DNA of 64,000 nucleotides from Saprospiraceae bacterium (GCA_041392805.1 JAWKLJ010000001.1:3782001-3846000), one strand, 5' to 3'; numbered from the stretch's first letter, positions 17,074 to 26,910 are shown. A program made the numbers and translations. The notes: generated by a model not told the origin, from the letters alone.

Positions 17074-18291
17074 CTACACTATTTTCCCAGCGCTTGCACC
17101 AAATAAAAGTGCCTTATCTTGTGCAGTCATTTTAATAGCATATGTTGCCGGCACCATAAAGCTATCTCCTTGCTGGAAAATGCCCCTTTGGTTATTGGAT
17201 GATACATGGACGATCCCTTCCAAAACGATATAAATAAAAGCAGTCTGCTGTGCTGGTTTCTCTAGTTGTTGTCCCTGGTCAAACTGTAGTTGAAAAAGGG
17301 CAAAATCTGCTGCCGGTGTAGGAAAATAGGTCTCCACTTCATTTTGTTTTTCTCCTTGCAGGATTTGAGGTGTAACCGCATCAAATACGAGGTGTTTTAA
17401 TAACTCAGGAACGTCAACATGTTTGGGGGTGAGGCCTCCACGAAATACGTTGTCAGAATTGGCCATCAATTCAACATTGACCCCCTCCAGGTAGGCGTGG
17501 GGAATGCCGGCATCCTGAAAAATGCCTTGTCCTGTGGGAATAAATACTAGGTTAAACAAATAGATAGAAAAAATACCCCGATCATAGTGTCCGTCACGGG
17601 TATAATCTTTAAAAGCCAGGTTGGCCCAGTAATCGGGAGAAGATTTTTCTAATTCGCCTTTCTTTTCCGCCAACTCCAGGCGTTCTTTGAGGGGCTGAAG
17701 CAGTTGATCCACTGCGATTTGAGGCATTTCCATAATAGTTTGGTAAAGCCTTTTGGTGTTTTTTTCCTTGAAAGCCGGGAGCAAGGAAGCAAATTCGGGA
17801 GTATTGGTTAGAACTCTTGCGATGGCCGTTGCCGACTGGAAGCCATGTAGCAGCCAAAAATCAGTCAATGCTACCATCACTTCCGGTTTGTGGTTATCAT
17901 CTTTAAAATTTCGGTGAGGGGCGTGAAGTGGCACACCTTGTTCATTTTCGAAGCGGAAACCCGCTATGGCATTAGCTTTGTTCGGATGGGCCTGGATAGA
18001 GAGCATTTTTCTCACATCCAGGATTTTAAAAAGAAAGGGAAGCTGGCCTTGGAAATGTTTTGAAACCGACGGTCCCAGGATCGCTTCAGGGTTTTGTTCG
18101 ATTAGTGTTTTTAAAGACAATTCACGGTCAGCTAAAAGGGCGATGGCGGTACCGTTTTTATGAGTACCCATCCAGAGTTCCGCGAAAGCCTGATGGTTGA
18201 TATTTGATTGCGACAACAATTGGGGAAGGAAGTCAAAGCCGCCCCAATCGTAATGCTGGACGATGCCTTTTAGTGGAATAATGGGTTGCAT
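17074..18291 (-). CDS. manA: Mannose-6-phosphate isomerase, class I
   Basis: A 405-aa type I phosphomannose isomerase, interconverting fructose-6-phosphate and mannose-6-phosphate. Zinc ligands are visible in SIQAHPNKANA (QxH), DNHKPEVMVALTDFW (Glu in HKPE) and the His of GIPHAYLEGVNVELMANSDN. The arginine of NVFRGGLTPKHVD is the catalytic-site residue known in the family. Length and order match the family. It is convergent with the DUF1501 gene (15-base gap). Its upstream region holds a 13-bp tandem repeat. Confidence 0.92.
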   Translation of the reverse strand: MQPIIPLKGIVQHYDWGGFDFLPQLLSQSNINHQAFAELWMGTHKNGTAIALLADRELSLKTLIEQNPEAILGPSVSKHFQGQLPFLFKILDVRKMLSIQAHPNKANAIAGFRFENEQGVPLHAPHRNFKDDNHKPEVMVALTDFWLLHGFQSATAIARVLTNTPEFASLLPAFKEKNTKRLYQTIMEMPQIAVDQLLQPLKERLELAEKKGELEKSSPDYWANLAFKDYTRDGHYDRGIFSIYLFNLVFIPTGQGIFQDAGIPHAYLEGVNVELMANSDNVFRGGLTPKHVDVPELLKHLVFDAVTPQILQGEKQNEVETYFPTPAADFALFQLQFDQGQQLEKPAQQTAFIYIVLEGIVHVSSNNQRGIFQQGDSFMVPATYAIKMTAQDKALLFGASAGKIV

Positions 18292-18298
18292 ATATTAG

Positions 18299-18350
18299 GT
18301 AGATTTTTCAGGTAGATTTTTTAAGTAGATTTTTTAAGTAGATTTGTATA
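18299..18350. repeat. 13-bp tandem repeat upstream of manA
   Basis: Four consecutive 13-bp units beginning GTAGATTT: the second and third are identical (GTAGATTTTTTAA at 18312 and 18325), the first differs at its last positions and the fourth diverges after GTAGATTT. It starts 8 bases before the manA start codon on the opposite strand, so it lies in the manA leader or promoter. The rest of the 450-bp gap up to the YceI gene is AT-rich with no supported gene. Confidence 0.7.
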
Positions 18351-18741
18351 CCCGTATAGGGTTGTTTTTTGGGATATGGCTATTAGAAAAGCGTTCAAAA
18401 ATAAACATTCACTTTATTTAGTATACTTTTTTTTCCTTTTCAGGTTATTTTTTTTCTGCAAGAATTTGATAAAAAAGAGAAAAAATGCCTTTACTCAAAA
18501 CGTTATTTCTGGAAACCTTAATCGGTTTTTTTATATCATCATAAGTCTTTTTCTATTAAGTACCAATATTAATTTGGCTTAGACAAGTACTGACAGATTC
18601 GGCTAGAAAAACCGACTAATATAAGGCGCTTTATTTACTTAAAAAAAGCTAAGAAAACTTTAACTTTTCTTTAACCCCCTAGCAACTTTTTAATCTTCTC
18701 ATTCGTTGTATGTCTTTACAATTTTAAACACGCTTTACATC

Positions 18742-19431
18742 ATGAATGCAACAATGAAATTTTTATTGACACTATGTAGTGTCATCGTATTATCGGCTTG
18801 TGGTAATGCACCACAGGGTGAACAAGCAGCAACTGGCGATGCCGTAGAATCAAATATGGAAGTCAGTGCCACTGCTATTGCTTACAACGTAGATACCGAA
18901 GCTAGTGTAGTCAACTGGGTAGGTAGCAAACCAACAGGTGCGCAGCATACCGGTGTGATTAAATTAAACGGAGGTGAGCTATTTGTAGAAGATGGTACCA
19001 TTACTGGCGGTACTTTTGGTTTGGACATGAACTCTATTGCCGTATTAGACGACATGAAACCAGAAATGCTAGCAAAGTTGGAAGGACACTTGAAAACAGG
19101 CGATTTCTTTGAAGTAGAGAAATTCCCTACAGGTTCTTTCGAAATTACCAACGTAGCAGCATTGGAAGGCGATACAACAGCCACTCATTCCATTACTGGT
19201 AACCTTACCTTGAAAGGTATCACCAAAAGCATTACTATTCCTGCAACTGTTAACCTATCAGAAAGTGTGATGACGGCTATGTCGCCAGTATTCACGATCA
19301 ACAGGACAGAATGGGATGTAATGTACAATTCTGGTGTCATCGGAACGGTAAAAGACAAATTGATTAATGATGATGTTGCTTTGCAGATTAAATTATCTGC
19401 TTCTCCACAACAAGCAGAGGCAACCAACTAA
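18742..19431 (+). CDS. YceI-like lipoprotein
   Basis: About 229 aa. ATG 18742 is chosen because it starts a lipoprotein signal, MNATMKFLLTLCSVIVLSAC, with lipobox LSAC; an upstream ATG at 18706 only adds a poor extension. The mature part is a YceI lipocalin-like domain: VDTEASVVNWVGSKPTGAQH, GTFGLDMNSI, TGDFFEVEKFPTGSFEIT, SITGNLTLKGITKSITIPA and NRTEWDVMYNS. YceI proteins bind polyisoprenoids or related lipids in the periplasm; here it would be anchored to a membrane. A strong terminator follows. Confidence 0.88.
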   Translation: MNATMKFLLTLCSVIVLSACGNAPQGEQAATGDAVESNMEVSATAIAYNVDTEASVVNWVGSKPTGAQHTGVIKLNGGELFVEDGTITGGTFGLDMNSIAVLDDMKPEMLAKLEGHLKTGDFFEVEKFPTGSFEITNVAALEGDTTATHSITGNLTLKGITKSITIPATVNLSESVMTAMSPVFTINRTEWDVMYNSGVIGTVKDKLINDDVALQIKLSASPQQAEATN

Positions 19432-19485
19432 GAACAGCGTATACTTGCCTTGATTGATGGGTAAGTAATGAATAAAAAATAGGGA

Positions 19486-19520
19486 ATGGGCTCTTCTTTT
19501 TGAGGGGCCCATTTTTTTTT
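19486..19520 (+). terminator. Rho-independent terminator after the YceI gene
   Basis: ATGGGC at 19486-19491 pairs with GCCCAT at 19507-19512, followed by a run of nine T's. Confidence 0.85.
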
Positions 19521-19722
19521 GCATAGGGTACTATGCAAAAAAAACTGACACCAGCCATCTTCGCTACTCACTGCCGCCATCCGCTGAAAACGGTCATAGA
19601 AACACCGTTATTCCAAGGCAATAAAAGCCAATGATGGTTATAGGAGAAGGGAAATAGTCCAGACCATCCTATTATTTAGTAATAAAGGACGAAATAAAAA
19701 GGACAGCAAGAGAGGGGAAAGA

Positions 19723-19845
19723 CTATCCTAAAAACCTAAAATTGTATTGGTAAATACCCACAACCAGGACAACAAACAATAACAAAAAGATAAAGAAATA
19801 CATCAAACAGTATCCTTTTCTTCCGGCATTTTCTATTTCAGACAT
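19723..19845 (-). CDS. Small single-helix membrane protein (40 aa)
   Basis: A 40-codon frame with ATG at 19845: MSEIENAGRKGYCLMYFFIF, then LLLFVVLVVGIYQYNFRFLG. A charged N-terminus, one long hydrophobic helix and a short polar tail make a plausible small membrane protein. The ribosome binding site is weak and no family is recognised. It lies in the otherwise empty 540-bp gap between the YceI and PpiD genes. Confidence 0.35.
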   Translation of the reverse strand: MSEIENAGRKGYCLMYFFIFLLLFVVLVVGIYQYNFRFLG

Positions 19846-19915
19846 TAGACTCTAATTTTTAAGGTTTTAAAATTCGCTGCAAAGATGAATAAAAAAACAA
19901 TAATGGCAAAACGAG

Positions 19916-19949
19916 AAGAGGCCGACTTTCGCGAGAAAATCGGCCTCTT
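19916..19949 (-). terminator. Hairpin terminator after ppiD
   Basis: AAGAGGCCGA (19916-19925) and TCGGCCTCTT (19940-19949) form a perfect 10-bp stem just beyond the PpiD stop, with a modest T-rich stretch on the minus strand. Confidence 0.6.
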
Positions 19950-19973
19950 GCTTTATTTCAATCCGGGTAAAGT

Positions 19974-22112
19974 TTAATAAAACTTAGCGCGGAAGTCATC
20001 TATACTAGCTGTTTTGACCATTGATGGAACCAATCGCGTTGCGACCTGTGCTCTTGCCTGAGAGGACATGGTTTGTCTAACCTGAGGCAAGTTGCTAGGT
20101 GTAGCCAAAGCAGGTTTGAGTGTCGTTTTAATAACATACACCCCTGTTTCACCAATAATGGGCTTAGATAACTGGTCTTGATCCAAGTTGAAAGCAGTTG
20201 CCACTACTTTGGGTTCATTTCCCAGGCCTGTGATAAAGCTTTGAGAAAATTTAGCACCAACCATGGTATCGACTTTGGTGTCGAACTCGCCAGCAATAGC
20301 TACTAAATCTTTGCCAGTCATTTTACCAGACAATAGCTCACCTTTCTTGGCATTGATAACTAATTGTTCAATTTCTGATCTGATGTTCTCTATTTTAGGG
20401 AGACCAGCCTTTTGAATGCTAGACAAAGCTGCCACTACGTATTTGTTGTCGTAATACCCAACCACGTCTTGGAAAGAGTATACAGAAGGAGAGACTTTAC
20501 CTGGATTAGCTGTAAAGGCCCATTTGACGATTTGTCGAGCATCTTCTCCCGAACCAAGCGAACCTACGACAAAGTCATTCGCTTTTAGAGAAGCGGAGGT
20601 TTCAAGGGTTAGCCCCGCCTCTGTAGCTGCTTTTCGAACCGCTTCAATACTTTGATTCGTACCAATAAACTGGGATGCTTGTTGGAACAGATCATCTTGG
20701 GTTTCTTTACTTGGCTCAATGGCTTCTACCAAATAAGCGACTCGTACGCGTTCAGTGGTGGAAGAACTGCGTTTTAATACTTCGATCAAATGCCAGCCAT
20801 AGCTTGTTTTGACCTTATACAGTTTATTTATTTCGCCAGTAATGAATAAGACTTTATTGTATTCTGGCACAAACATGTTTGGCGTTGTATTTTCATATTT
20901 ACCGCCAGTGCTGGCGCTGCCTGGGTCTTGGCTAAATTTAAGTGCCAAGGTATCGAAAGGGGTTGTTCTTGCTTCGAGGACACTTTTCAGGCTATCAATA
21001 AGCTTTTCGGCAGATCTAAAAGTTTCAGGCGTAGTTGCTGAAATCAAGATATGGCGGGAATCGGCAGAATCTGCCATGGTGTAGCGATCTTGCAATTTCA
21101 CCGCCTTATAGGTATTACCATCCAGGTACGGGCCATATACGGAGCCAACAGCCATGCCTCCAAGGAGGGTATCTGCGACTACTGCGCTAAGCCCAGCGCG
21201 ATCAATGTAGCGAGGATCAATAAGCCCTTGTCTTTGCAGCACGAAAACGGAATCATTGGTTGCTGCCTGGAAGGGAGCAACCTGTTCGGCAATAGTTTGG
21301 CGAAGCTTGGTGCTATCCGCTTTTGTAGGAGCCACATTAAACACGACGTATTCTACGCGGCGAGTTTCCTCTTCTATTTCATATTTAGCCGCATTTTCTT
21401 TTAGGAAATTGCTGAAATCAGCATCTGTCAAACTCACCTCTGAATTATCTATTTCATCAAAGGGAACTTTAACATAGGCAAAGTTAACGGGGTGGTTTTG
21501 TTCTGCAAAGCCCATTTCAGCCATCCAGGTAGGCGTATACATGGCTTTACTCACCAGGTTGTTGAGTTTGGTCTGCAACCTACTTTTTACAATTTCCTCT
21601 CTTTGGTATTTCCAATAATCAGGAAATTGGGAATTCAACTGGCCACCATCGATGGCTGCTTTTAAATTTCCGCCATCAATCAATTGTTTGATTTGGTTGA
21701 GTTGGTTCACATCTACGGTTCCAGGAGCATTGGGGTTTTGGAATCGAGAAAGGATTACCGGGCTGTAGTTGGGGCCAAACTCCAAAGAGGCTAGCTCTGT
21801 ATTGCTAACCGATATCCCCAGTTTTTCAGCTTCTTCTTTTACAAGCGCTTCCTCGAGGAAGTAGTTCCACAATTGAGCGCGTTGGCTGTATGTATTTCCC
21901 CCTGCATTGGCATAAACCAGACTATATGCTTTTTCGAAGCGTTGTCTGTCTAATTTAATGCCATCAACTTCTCCCAGGGTCGTTTGGTTGCCCCCTCCAC
22001 CACCGATATTGGCGTTGGAAGTCATATCCATAACGATGAATCCTCCTAAGCCGAGACCAATTAGCACGACTAGAATCCATGAATTTTTCCGAATTTTTCC
22101 TATTAATGCCAT
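19974..22112 (-). CDS. ppiD: Periplasmic peptidyl-prolyl isomerase, PpiD-like
   Basis: A 712-aa chaperone-isomerase anchored by one N-terminal helix (WILVVLIGLGLGGFIVMDMT) as in PpiD. A SurA_N/SurA-like chaperone region covers roughly residues 45-240 (LGEVDGIKLDRQRFEKAYS). A parvulin domain lies near residues 345-450: DSRHILISATTPET, LALKFSQDPGSASTGGKYE and KTSYGWHLIEVLKR contain the family's HIL, DPGSA and GWH signatures. A second, degenerate PPIC-like region is C-terminal. It helps fold proteins leaving the Sec translocon. It is monocistronic, with a terminator hairpin after it. Confidence 0.9.
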   Translation of the reverse strand: MALIGKIRKNSWILVVLIGLGLGGFIVMDMTSNANIGGGGGNQTTLGEVDGIKLDRQRFEKAYSLVYANAGGNTYSQRAQLWNYFLEEALVKEEAEKLGISVSNTELASLEFGPNYSPVILSRFQNPNAPGTVDVNQLNQIKQLIDGGNLKAAIDGGQLNSQFPDYWKYQREEIVKSRLQTKLNNLVSKAMYTPTWMAEMGFAEQNHPVNFAYVKVPFDEIDNSEVSLTDADFSNFLKENAAKYEIEEETRRVEYVVFNVAPTKADSTKLRQTIAEQVAPFQAATNDSVFVLQRQGLIDPRYIDRAGLSAVVADTLLGGMAVGSVYGPYLDGNTYKAVKLQDRYTMADSADSRHILISATTPETFRSAEKLIDSLKSVLEARTTPFDTLALKFSQDPGSASTGGKYENTTPNMFVPEYNKVLFITGEINKLYKVKTSYGWHLIEVLKRSSSTTERVRVAYLVEAIEPSKETQDDLFQQASQFIGTNQSIEAVRKAATEAGLTLETSASLKANDFVVGSLGSGEDARQIVKWAFTANPGKVSPSVYSFQDVVGYYDNKYVVAALSSIQKAGLPKIENIRSEIEQLVINAKKGELLSGKMTGKDLVAIAGEFDTKVDTMVGAKFSQSFITGLGNEPKVVATAFNLDQDQLSKPIIGETGVYVIKTTLKPALATPSNLPQVRQTMSSQARAQVATRLVPSMVKTASIDDFRAKFY

Positions 22113-22358
22113 CCTTCTACCAGATTTTATTGTTCAATCCTTGGGGAAATCGTATCCCCCTTTTTCCTCTAAAAGTACATAATTTGAATCCTTCACCATT
22201 TAGCAGCAGACCACAGAAATGACCTTAAAAAAGGACTTTTCTACGTTTGGTCTTTTCTAAAGGACTGCAAAGATATAATCCCTGCTGGAAAAATCCATGC
22301 AAAATAAAGGCTTTGATGTGTAAAATCAAAATTTTCAATTATTTAGGTCATTTAGGGA

Positions 22359-23045
22359 CTAGACTGGGCAAATAAACTTGAAACCAACGCCATGAATATT
22401 TTCTATTCGAAGCGATTCATCCTTTTGCAGGTATTTACGCAAGCGGGAAATAAAAACATCCAGGCTTCGCCCCATAAAATAATCGTTCTCGCCCCAAAGT
22501 TGTTCAAGAATGGCTCCTCTTTTAATCACTTTATTAGGTGCAGCAGCAAACAACTGAAGTAAATCAGCTTCCTTTTGGGTGAGTTGTCGCGAAAGCCCAT
22601 TGAAGGAGAGGTTTAGGTTTGCATGATTAAAGTGGTATTTGCCCAATTGGATGATATTGGGTAAGGCCGGTTTGGATATTTTGCTTCTGCGAAGAAAGAT
22701 TTCAATTTTGAGGATCAGTTCCTCTATACTAAAGGGTTTGGTAATATAGTCGTCGGCCCCAAGCTTTAGTCCATGAATTCTATCCTCTTTTAAAGATTTA
22801 GCTGTCAAAAACAAAATGGGGACATCCTCATTGATATGCCTGATTTCTCTTGCGACCGTATAACCGTCTATTTCGGGGAGCATAACGTCCAGGATGCACA
22901 AGTCATAGTCTGCTTGTTTTATCGCCTTTAGTGCTTTTGCCCCATCATCGCAATGCGTGATGTGATAGCCTTGTAATTCGAGATTATCGCGTGTGACAAA
23001 ACTCAAAGTGGCATCGTCTTCAACATACAATAAATGTGCTTTCAT
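22359..23045 (-). CDS. OmpR-type response regulator
   Basis: A 228-aa regulator. The receiver domain has acidic D10-D11, phosphoacceptor D53 (CILDVMLPEIDG), the T of FLTAKS and K of YITKPFS. The C-terminal winged helix (residues 130-226) is of the OmpR/PhoB type (LTQKEADLLQLFA, RSLDVFISRLRKYL, ENIHGVGFKFI). It overlaps the histidine kinase gene by 4 bp (ATGA) and is the second gene of that operon, so the two form a two-component system. Target genes are not evident. Confidence 0.92.
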   Translation of the reverse strand: MKAHLLYVEDDATLSFVTRDNLELQGYHITHCDDGAKALKAIKQADYDLCILDVMLPEIDGYTVAREIRHINEDVPILFLTAKSLKEDRIHGLKLGADDYITKPFSIEELILKIEIFLRRSKISKPALPNIIQLGKYHFNHANLNLSFNGLSRQLTQKEADLLQLFAAAPNKVIKRGAILEQLWGENDYFMGRSLDVFISRLRKYLQKDESLRIENIHGVGFKFICPV

Positions 23046-24343
23046 TTTTCAGGATTAATCATTTGCTGGATAGGGATGCTGATGCTTACTTTTGTTCCCT
23101 CACCTTCTTCACTCTCCAGTTGTAGTTTCCAACCGTGTGAATCACAAACATTTTTAACATAAAACAAACCTAATCCAAAGCCTTTGACATTATGAATATC
23201 CCCTGTTGGGACGCGATAAAATTTATCAAAGATTTTGGTTTGGTATTCTTTTTTAATACCGATCCCTTTGTCTATGACGCTTAAGATGAGTTTATTATTG
23301 GATTCCAGGTGAATGTCCAGTTTGATATATGGTGTTTGGTTACAATACTTAATGGCGTTATCCAGTAGGTTGTGTAAAATATTAGTTAGGTGTAAGGGAT
23401 CTGCATAAATTATCAATTGTTGAGGAGGGATGTCGGTTTCAAATTTACCATTCATTTCTTCAACTCTCAATTTTGTTCCTGCCATAATATCTGACAAAAG
23501 ATGATTGAGTAACACTTTCTCTCGTTTGAGGTCAAAATTATTTTCTTCTATTTTGGCCAATTGCAAGACTTTTTCGACTTGGTGATTGAGGCGTTGGTTT
23601 TGTTGTTGGATAATATTGGCATACTGAAAAAGCCGATCATTGTCTCTGATTAGCGGATTATTTAAAAAAACATCTGTTGAAATCTTAATCGTGGAGATGG
23701 GCGTTTTAAACTCATGTGTCATATTGTTGATAAAATCTTTTTGCATCTTAGAAAGGCGTCTTTGTTGCAAAATAACGGACATGGAGTAACCAAAAAAGAA
23801 AACAATTAAAAGCAGCAAGGCAGAGAGAAAGATGTTTAATTGCATTTCTCCCATCAAGTATCCCGATCGGGTTGGGAATTTAACGCCAAAATAATAAACG
23901 AACTTATTGTCTTTTGGTAGGTCTGGCTCAATATTTTTCACTTCTCGGCCAGGTTCGTAGCTACAGTAGCCACCATACTCCATATTATTGGTATTGCAAT
24001 TGAACACAGCGTATTCAAAATCTATGTTCAATGCCAATGCTTCGAGTTGTTTTTGAAGGAAATACTCGAGGTTGCCTTTGTCAATTTCGTATTCGACATT
24101 AACAATATAATAATTACTGGTCCGCTGGTTGATGACTTCTCGCGGCGGGAGTGTTGCGCCATTTAGTTTAGCCAAATCTTTGGCCACATTGTAAAGGGCG
24201 AGATTTACCTTTTGGCGAAACTCATTTTCGTTGATATTCCAGGTACTGATTACATAATAGGATTGCATAGATACGGCGCCCATTAACGCCAAAATCCCTA
24301 AAATAATCACCCGATTGATCGAACTATTTTGCATAAAGTGCAA
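23042..24343 (-). CDS. Sensor histidine kinase
   Basis: A 433-aa membrane kinase with helices near residues 12-34 and 168-192 flanking a periplasmic sensor domain of about 130 residues that contains several Cys (NCNTNNMEYGGYCSYE). The HisKA box is INNMTHEFKTPIST with H210; the ATPase has the N box (ILHNLLDNAIKYCN), G1 box (DKGIGI) and G2 region (KGFGLGLFYVK). It works with the response regulator overlapping its 3' end. An alternative start MQNSS lies three codons in. The signal sensed is unknown. Confidence 0.9.
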   Translation of the reverse strand: MHFMQNSSINRVIILGILALMGAVSMQSYYVISTWNINENEFRQKVNLALYNVAKDLAKLNGATLPPREVINQRTSNYYIVNVEYEIDKGNLEYFLQKQLEALALNIDFEYAVFNCNTNNMEYGGYCSYEPGREVKNIEPDLPKDNKFVYYFGVKFPTRSGYLMGEMQLNIFLSALLLLIVFFFGYSMSVILQQRRLSKMQKDFINNMTHEFKTPISTIKISTDVFLNNPLIRDNDRLFQYANIIQQQNQRLNHQVEKVLQLAKIEENNFDLKREKVLLNHLLSDIMAGTKLRVEEMNGKFETDIPPQQLIIYADPLHLTNILHNLLDNAIKYCNQTPYIKLDIHLESNNKLILSVIDKGIGIKKEYQTKIFDKFYRVPTGDIHNVKGFGLGLFYVKNVCDSHGWKLQLESEEGEGTKVSISIPIQQMINPEK

Positions 24344-24465
24344 TTTATCTCCAAATTAGTTAGCTATCCAAGCCATTAACATCGTATTAACAAAGCAGTT
24401 TGTTATTTTTGTACCTTCCCTGACGCAAGCGCCCATAAATTGTCAGGGAGCTATTTTGTAATAAG

Positions 24466-25365
24466 ATGAAAACACGACTAACCATATTTTGGATCATTTG
24501 TGGCTTGAGACTGGCGATTACTGTTCATGCACAGAACGGTACGGGCGAAAACCCTTTTGAATTGACCCCCCGGCTGAAAGATAAGCCCCAAACGGAAAAA
24601 CAAGTCCGTGAAGTGCCGGAAAATACCAACCCATTTGATTTGGTAACACCCACCCCAGAGACGCCCAAACTCATCGAACCACTCGTTCGAACAGAAGAGG
24701 TGGATGAAGAGGGACCATTTGGCGGCCCTAGCTTTTTGCTTGGCGTTATTCTTTTTGGTTTGGTTTTGATGACCGTTTTGGTGACGAGTTTAAGGCCGTT
24801 TCTAGTCAAATGTTATCGCGCCGTACTGAATGAAAACATGCTAAACCAGATTTATAGAGAAAGAGAAACAGGGTTGTTTGTCCCTTATTTTATATTGTAC
24901 CTCATGTTTTTTGTCAATGCGGGCATATTTCTCTTTTTATTGTTGAAATACCATCACATCACTTTTACGAATTATCCGATCCTATTGTTAACTGGGTGTG
25001 TTTTATTGATTAGTTTACTGTTTTTTCTCAAACATTTATTGCTGGCAGTGGTGGGCGGCATTTTCCCTGTTACAAAAGAGACAAGTATTTATAGTTTTAC
25101 GATTATGGTATATTGCATAATGCTTGGATTGGTACTGGCTCCTGTCAATTTAATGATCGCTTACGCACCCGATGAGTTGGCTAATATTTTGATCCTTGGC
25201 AGCCTATTTTTTATTGTTTCTTTGTATGTCATTCGGGGCTTTAGAGGATTATTACTTGCGAACGATTATCTTCGTTTTAATATATTCCACTTTTTGTTGT
25301 ATATTTGCACTGTCGAAATAGTGCCTGTCTTGGTCTTATACAAGCTGATAACTAACCAATTGTAA
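24466..25365 (+). CDS. DUF4271 membrane protein
   Basis: A 299-aa protein with a signal peptide (to VHAQ), a proline-rich periplasmic segment (residues 25-85, with repeated ENPFELTPR and TNPFDLVTP motifs) and seven or so membrane helices. This matches the DUF4271 family, a Bacteroidota membrane protein of unknown function that is regularly found beside uroporphyrinogen-III synthase, as here (33-base gap, same direction). The genes are probably cotranscribed. Confidence 0.82.
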   Translation: MKTRLTIFWIICGLRLAITVHAQNGTGENPFELTPRLKDKPQTEKQVREVPENTNPFDLVTPTPETPKLIEPLVRTEEVDEEGPFGGPSFLLGVILFGLVLMTVLVTSLRPFLVKCYRAVLNENMLNQIYRERETGLFVPYFILYLMFFVNAGIFLFLLLKYHHITFTNYPILLLTGCVLLISLLFFLKHLLLAVVGGIFPVTKETSIYSFTIMVYCIMLGLVLAPVNLMIAYAPDELANILILGSLFFIVSLYVIRGFRGLLLANDYLRFNIFHFLLYICTVEIVPVLVLYKLITNQL

Positions 25366-25398
25366 GGATAAACGACAGGTTAAAAAAATCCTTGGTGA

Positions 25399-26178
25399 AT
25401 GACAGCAAATGGTAAAGTGTACGTTGACACATTTAAAAAGGTAAAAACGATTCTGGTCTCACAGCCCAAACCTGAACGCTCCCCCTATTATGAATTAGAG
25501 AAAAAGTATGATTTACAGATTGATTGGCGCCCATTCATTCATGTGGAAGGCGTGCCAGCAAAGGAGGTTCGGAAACAAAGAATTCGCCCAGACGAATTTA
25601 CGGCTGTGATTTTTACCAGTAAGAATGCAGTAGATCATTTCTTTCGCGTCTGCGAAGAAATGCGCATTAAAATGTCGCAGGAAACTAAGTATTTCTGTCT
25701 GACAGAAGCTATTGCGCACTATCTACAAAAATTCATCGTGTATCGGAAAAGAAAAGTCTTTTCTGGTAAAAGAACCATTTTAGATTTGGCTCCGTCTTTA
25801 AAAAAGCATAAGGCAAATGAAAAATTTCTTTTGCCTTGCAGCAATCTTGGCGCCCGCGAAGTCTCCTCTTTTCTGGATGAGTTTGGCTTCGAATGGAAAG
25901 ACGCCTTGATGTACCGAACGGTAAGTAGTGATTTATCAGACTTAAGTGATGTGACTTACGATGTATTGGTATTTTTTAGTCCTTTGGGCATCCAATCATT
26001 GTATGAGAATTTTCCGGATTTTCTGCAGAATGATACGCGATTAGCGGTATTTGGGTCCAGTACTAGCCGCGCTGTTGAAGAGCGTGGACTGGCGATCAAT
26101 ATCAAAGCACCTGCTCCGGAAGCTCCCTCTATGACAATGGCTTTGGAAAACTATTTGGCGCGGTCAAATAAGGACTAA
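25399..26178 (+). CDS. hemD: Uroporphyrinogen-III synthase
   Basis: A 259-aa HemD-type protein that closes the tetrapyrrole ring with inversion of ring D. The two-domain fold shows KTILVSQPKPERSPYYELEK at the start, FTAVIFTSKNAVDHFFR (family motif TSxNAV) near residue 75, the linker after LTEAIAHYLQ, and the second-domain strand YDVLVFFSPLGIQSLYEN with FFSPxG followed by FGSSTSRAVEERG. Members have very low sequence identity, so the match rests on motif order and on the DUF4271 neighbour. A clear terminator follows. Confidence 0.85.
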   Translation: MTANGKVYVDTFKKVKTILVSQPKPERSPYYELEKKYDLQIDWRPFIHVEGVPAKEVRKQRIRPDEFTAVIFTSKNAVDHFFRVCEEMRIKMSQETKYFCLTEAIAHYLQKFIVYRKRKVFSGKRTILDLAPSLKKHKANEKFLLPCSNLGAREVSSFLDEFGFEWKDALMYRTVSSDLSDLSDVTYDVLVFFSPLGIQSLYENFPDFLQNDTRLAVFGSSTSRAVEERGLAINIKAPAPEAPSMTMALENYLARSNKD

Positions 26179-26210
26179 ACACCCACAGACTGAAAGTGAT
26201 TTCTCAATGT

Positions 26211-26246
26211 AGGCCCTGATAAATTGTTTGTCAGGGCCTTTGTTTT
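26211..26246 (+). terminator. Terminator after hemD
   Basis: AGGCCCTGA (26211-26219) pairs with TCAGGGCCT (26231-26239), followed by TTGTTTT. It ends 15 bases before the next gene, separating the two transcripts. Confidence 0.8.
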
Positions 26247-26260
26247 AGGCATTTCTACAA

Positions 26261-26890
26261 ATGAAAGATTTTATAGATCGGCTATCTCAACAATTGCAAA
26301 AACCACTACCGGGAAGACCTGCGCAATATAGCCTGGCACATGCCGGACGGCAGGATAACATGGCGGTTCCTCCTGATGCCAAGCTGGCGGGCGTTTTGGT
26401 TTTGTTTTTTCCTAAGGCCGGAGAATGGCACCTTGTCCTCATCGAGCGCACCTCTCGTTATCCCAATGACCGCCATAGCGGCCAGATCAGCTTCCCTGGT
26501 GGCCGGCACGAAACATCAGACCAAACGCTGCTGGAAACGGCGCTTAGAGAAGCGGCGGAAGAAGTGGGGATTATTCCCCAGCAGGTGAATATACTGGGTG
26601 CATTAAGTGACCTTTATATTCCCGTCAGTAATTTCCATGTACATCCGCATGTAGGGTTCACGACAGATGTTCCTTTGTTTATTCCCCAGCCCGCGGAGGT
26701 GCAAAGTATCCTCGAAGTTCCCTTTAATGTTTTTCAAGCCGCTAATGCGCTGCAGCATAAAGATATCCGCATCTATAATGGGATGACACTCAAAGCAGTG
26801 CCACACTTTAATGTTTTCGGTAAAACGGTATGGGGAGCGACGGCCATGATGTTGGGAGAATTGCTGGAAATCGTTAAAAATGGAAGTTAG
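26261..26890 (+). CDS. NUDIX hydrolase, CoA pyrophosphatase-like
   Basis: A 209-aa NUDIX protein. The CoA-type signature LIERTSRYPNDRHSGQISFP precedes the Nudix box (GGRHETSDQTLLETALREAA then EEVGI) around residues 75-105. This LxxR-x-GQxxFPGG arrangement is that of NudL/NUDT7-8 CoA diphosphatases, which cleave CoA to phosphopantetheine and 3',5'-ADP. It is the last ordinary chromosomal gene before the mobile-element island starting a few bases after its stop. Confidence 0.85.
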   Translation: MKDFIDRLSQQLQKPLPGRPAQYSLAHAGRQDNMAVPPDAKLAGVLVLFFPKAGEWHLVLIERTSRYPNDRHSGQISFPGGRHETSDQTLLETALREAAEEVGIIPQQVNILGALSDLYIPVSNFHVHPHVGFTTDVPLFIPQPAEVQSILEVPFNVFQAANALQHKDIRIYNGMTLKAVPHFNVFGKTVWGATAMMLGELLEIVKNGS

Positions 26891-26910
26891 TAGCTAAGGT
26901 TTCCTTTCCT

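Noticed and set aside
18376..18582. 68-codon frame upstream of the YceI gene
   Set aside because: Low-complexity Phe/Lys/Asn content in AT-rich intergenic DNA, no ribosome site, no recognisable family.
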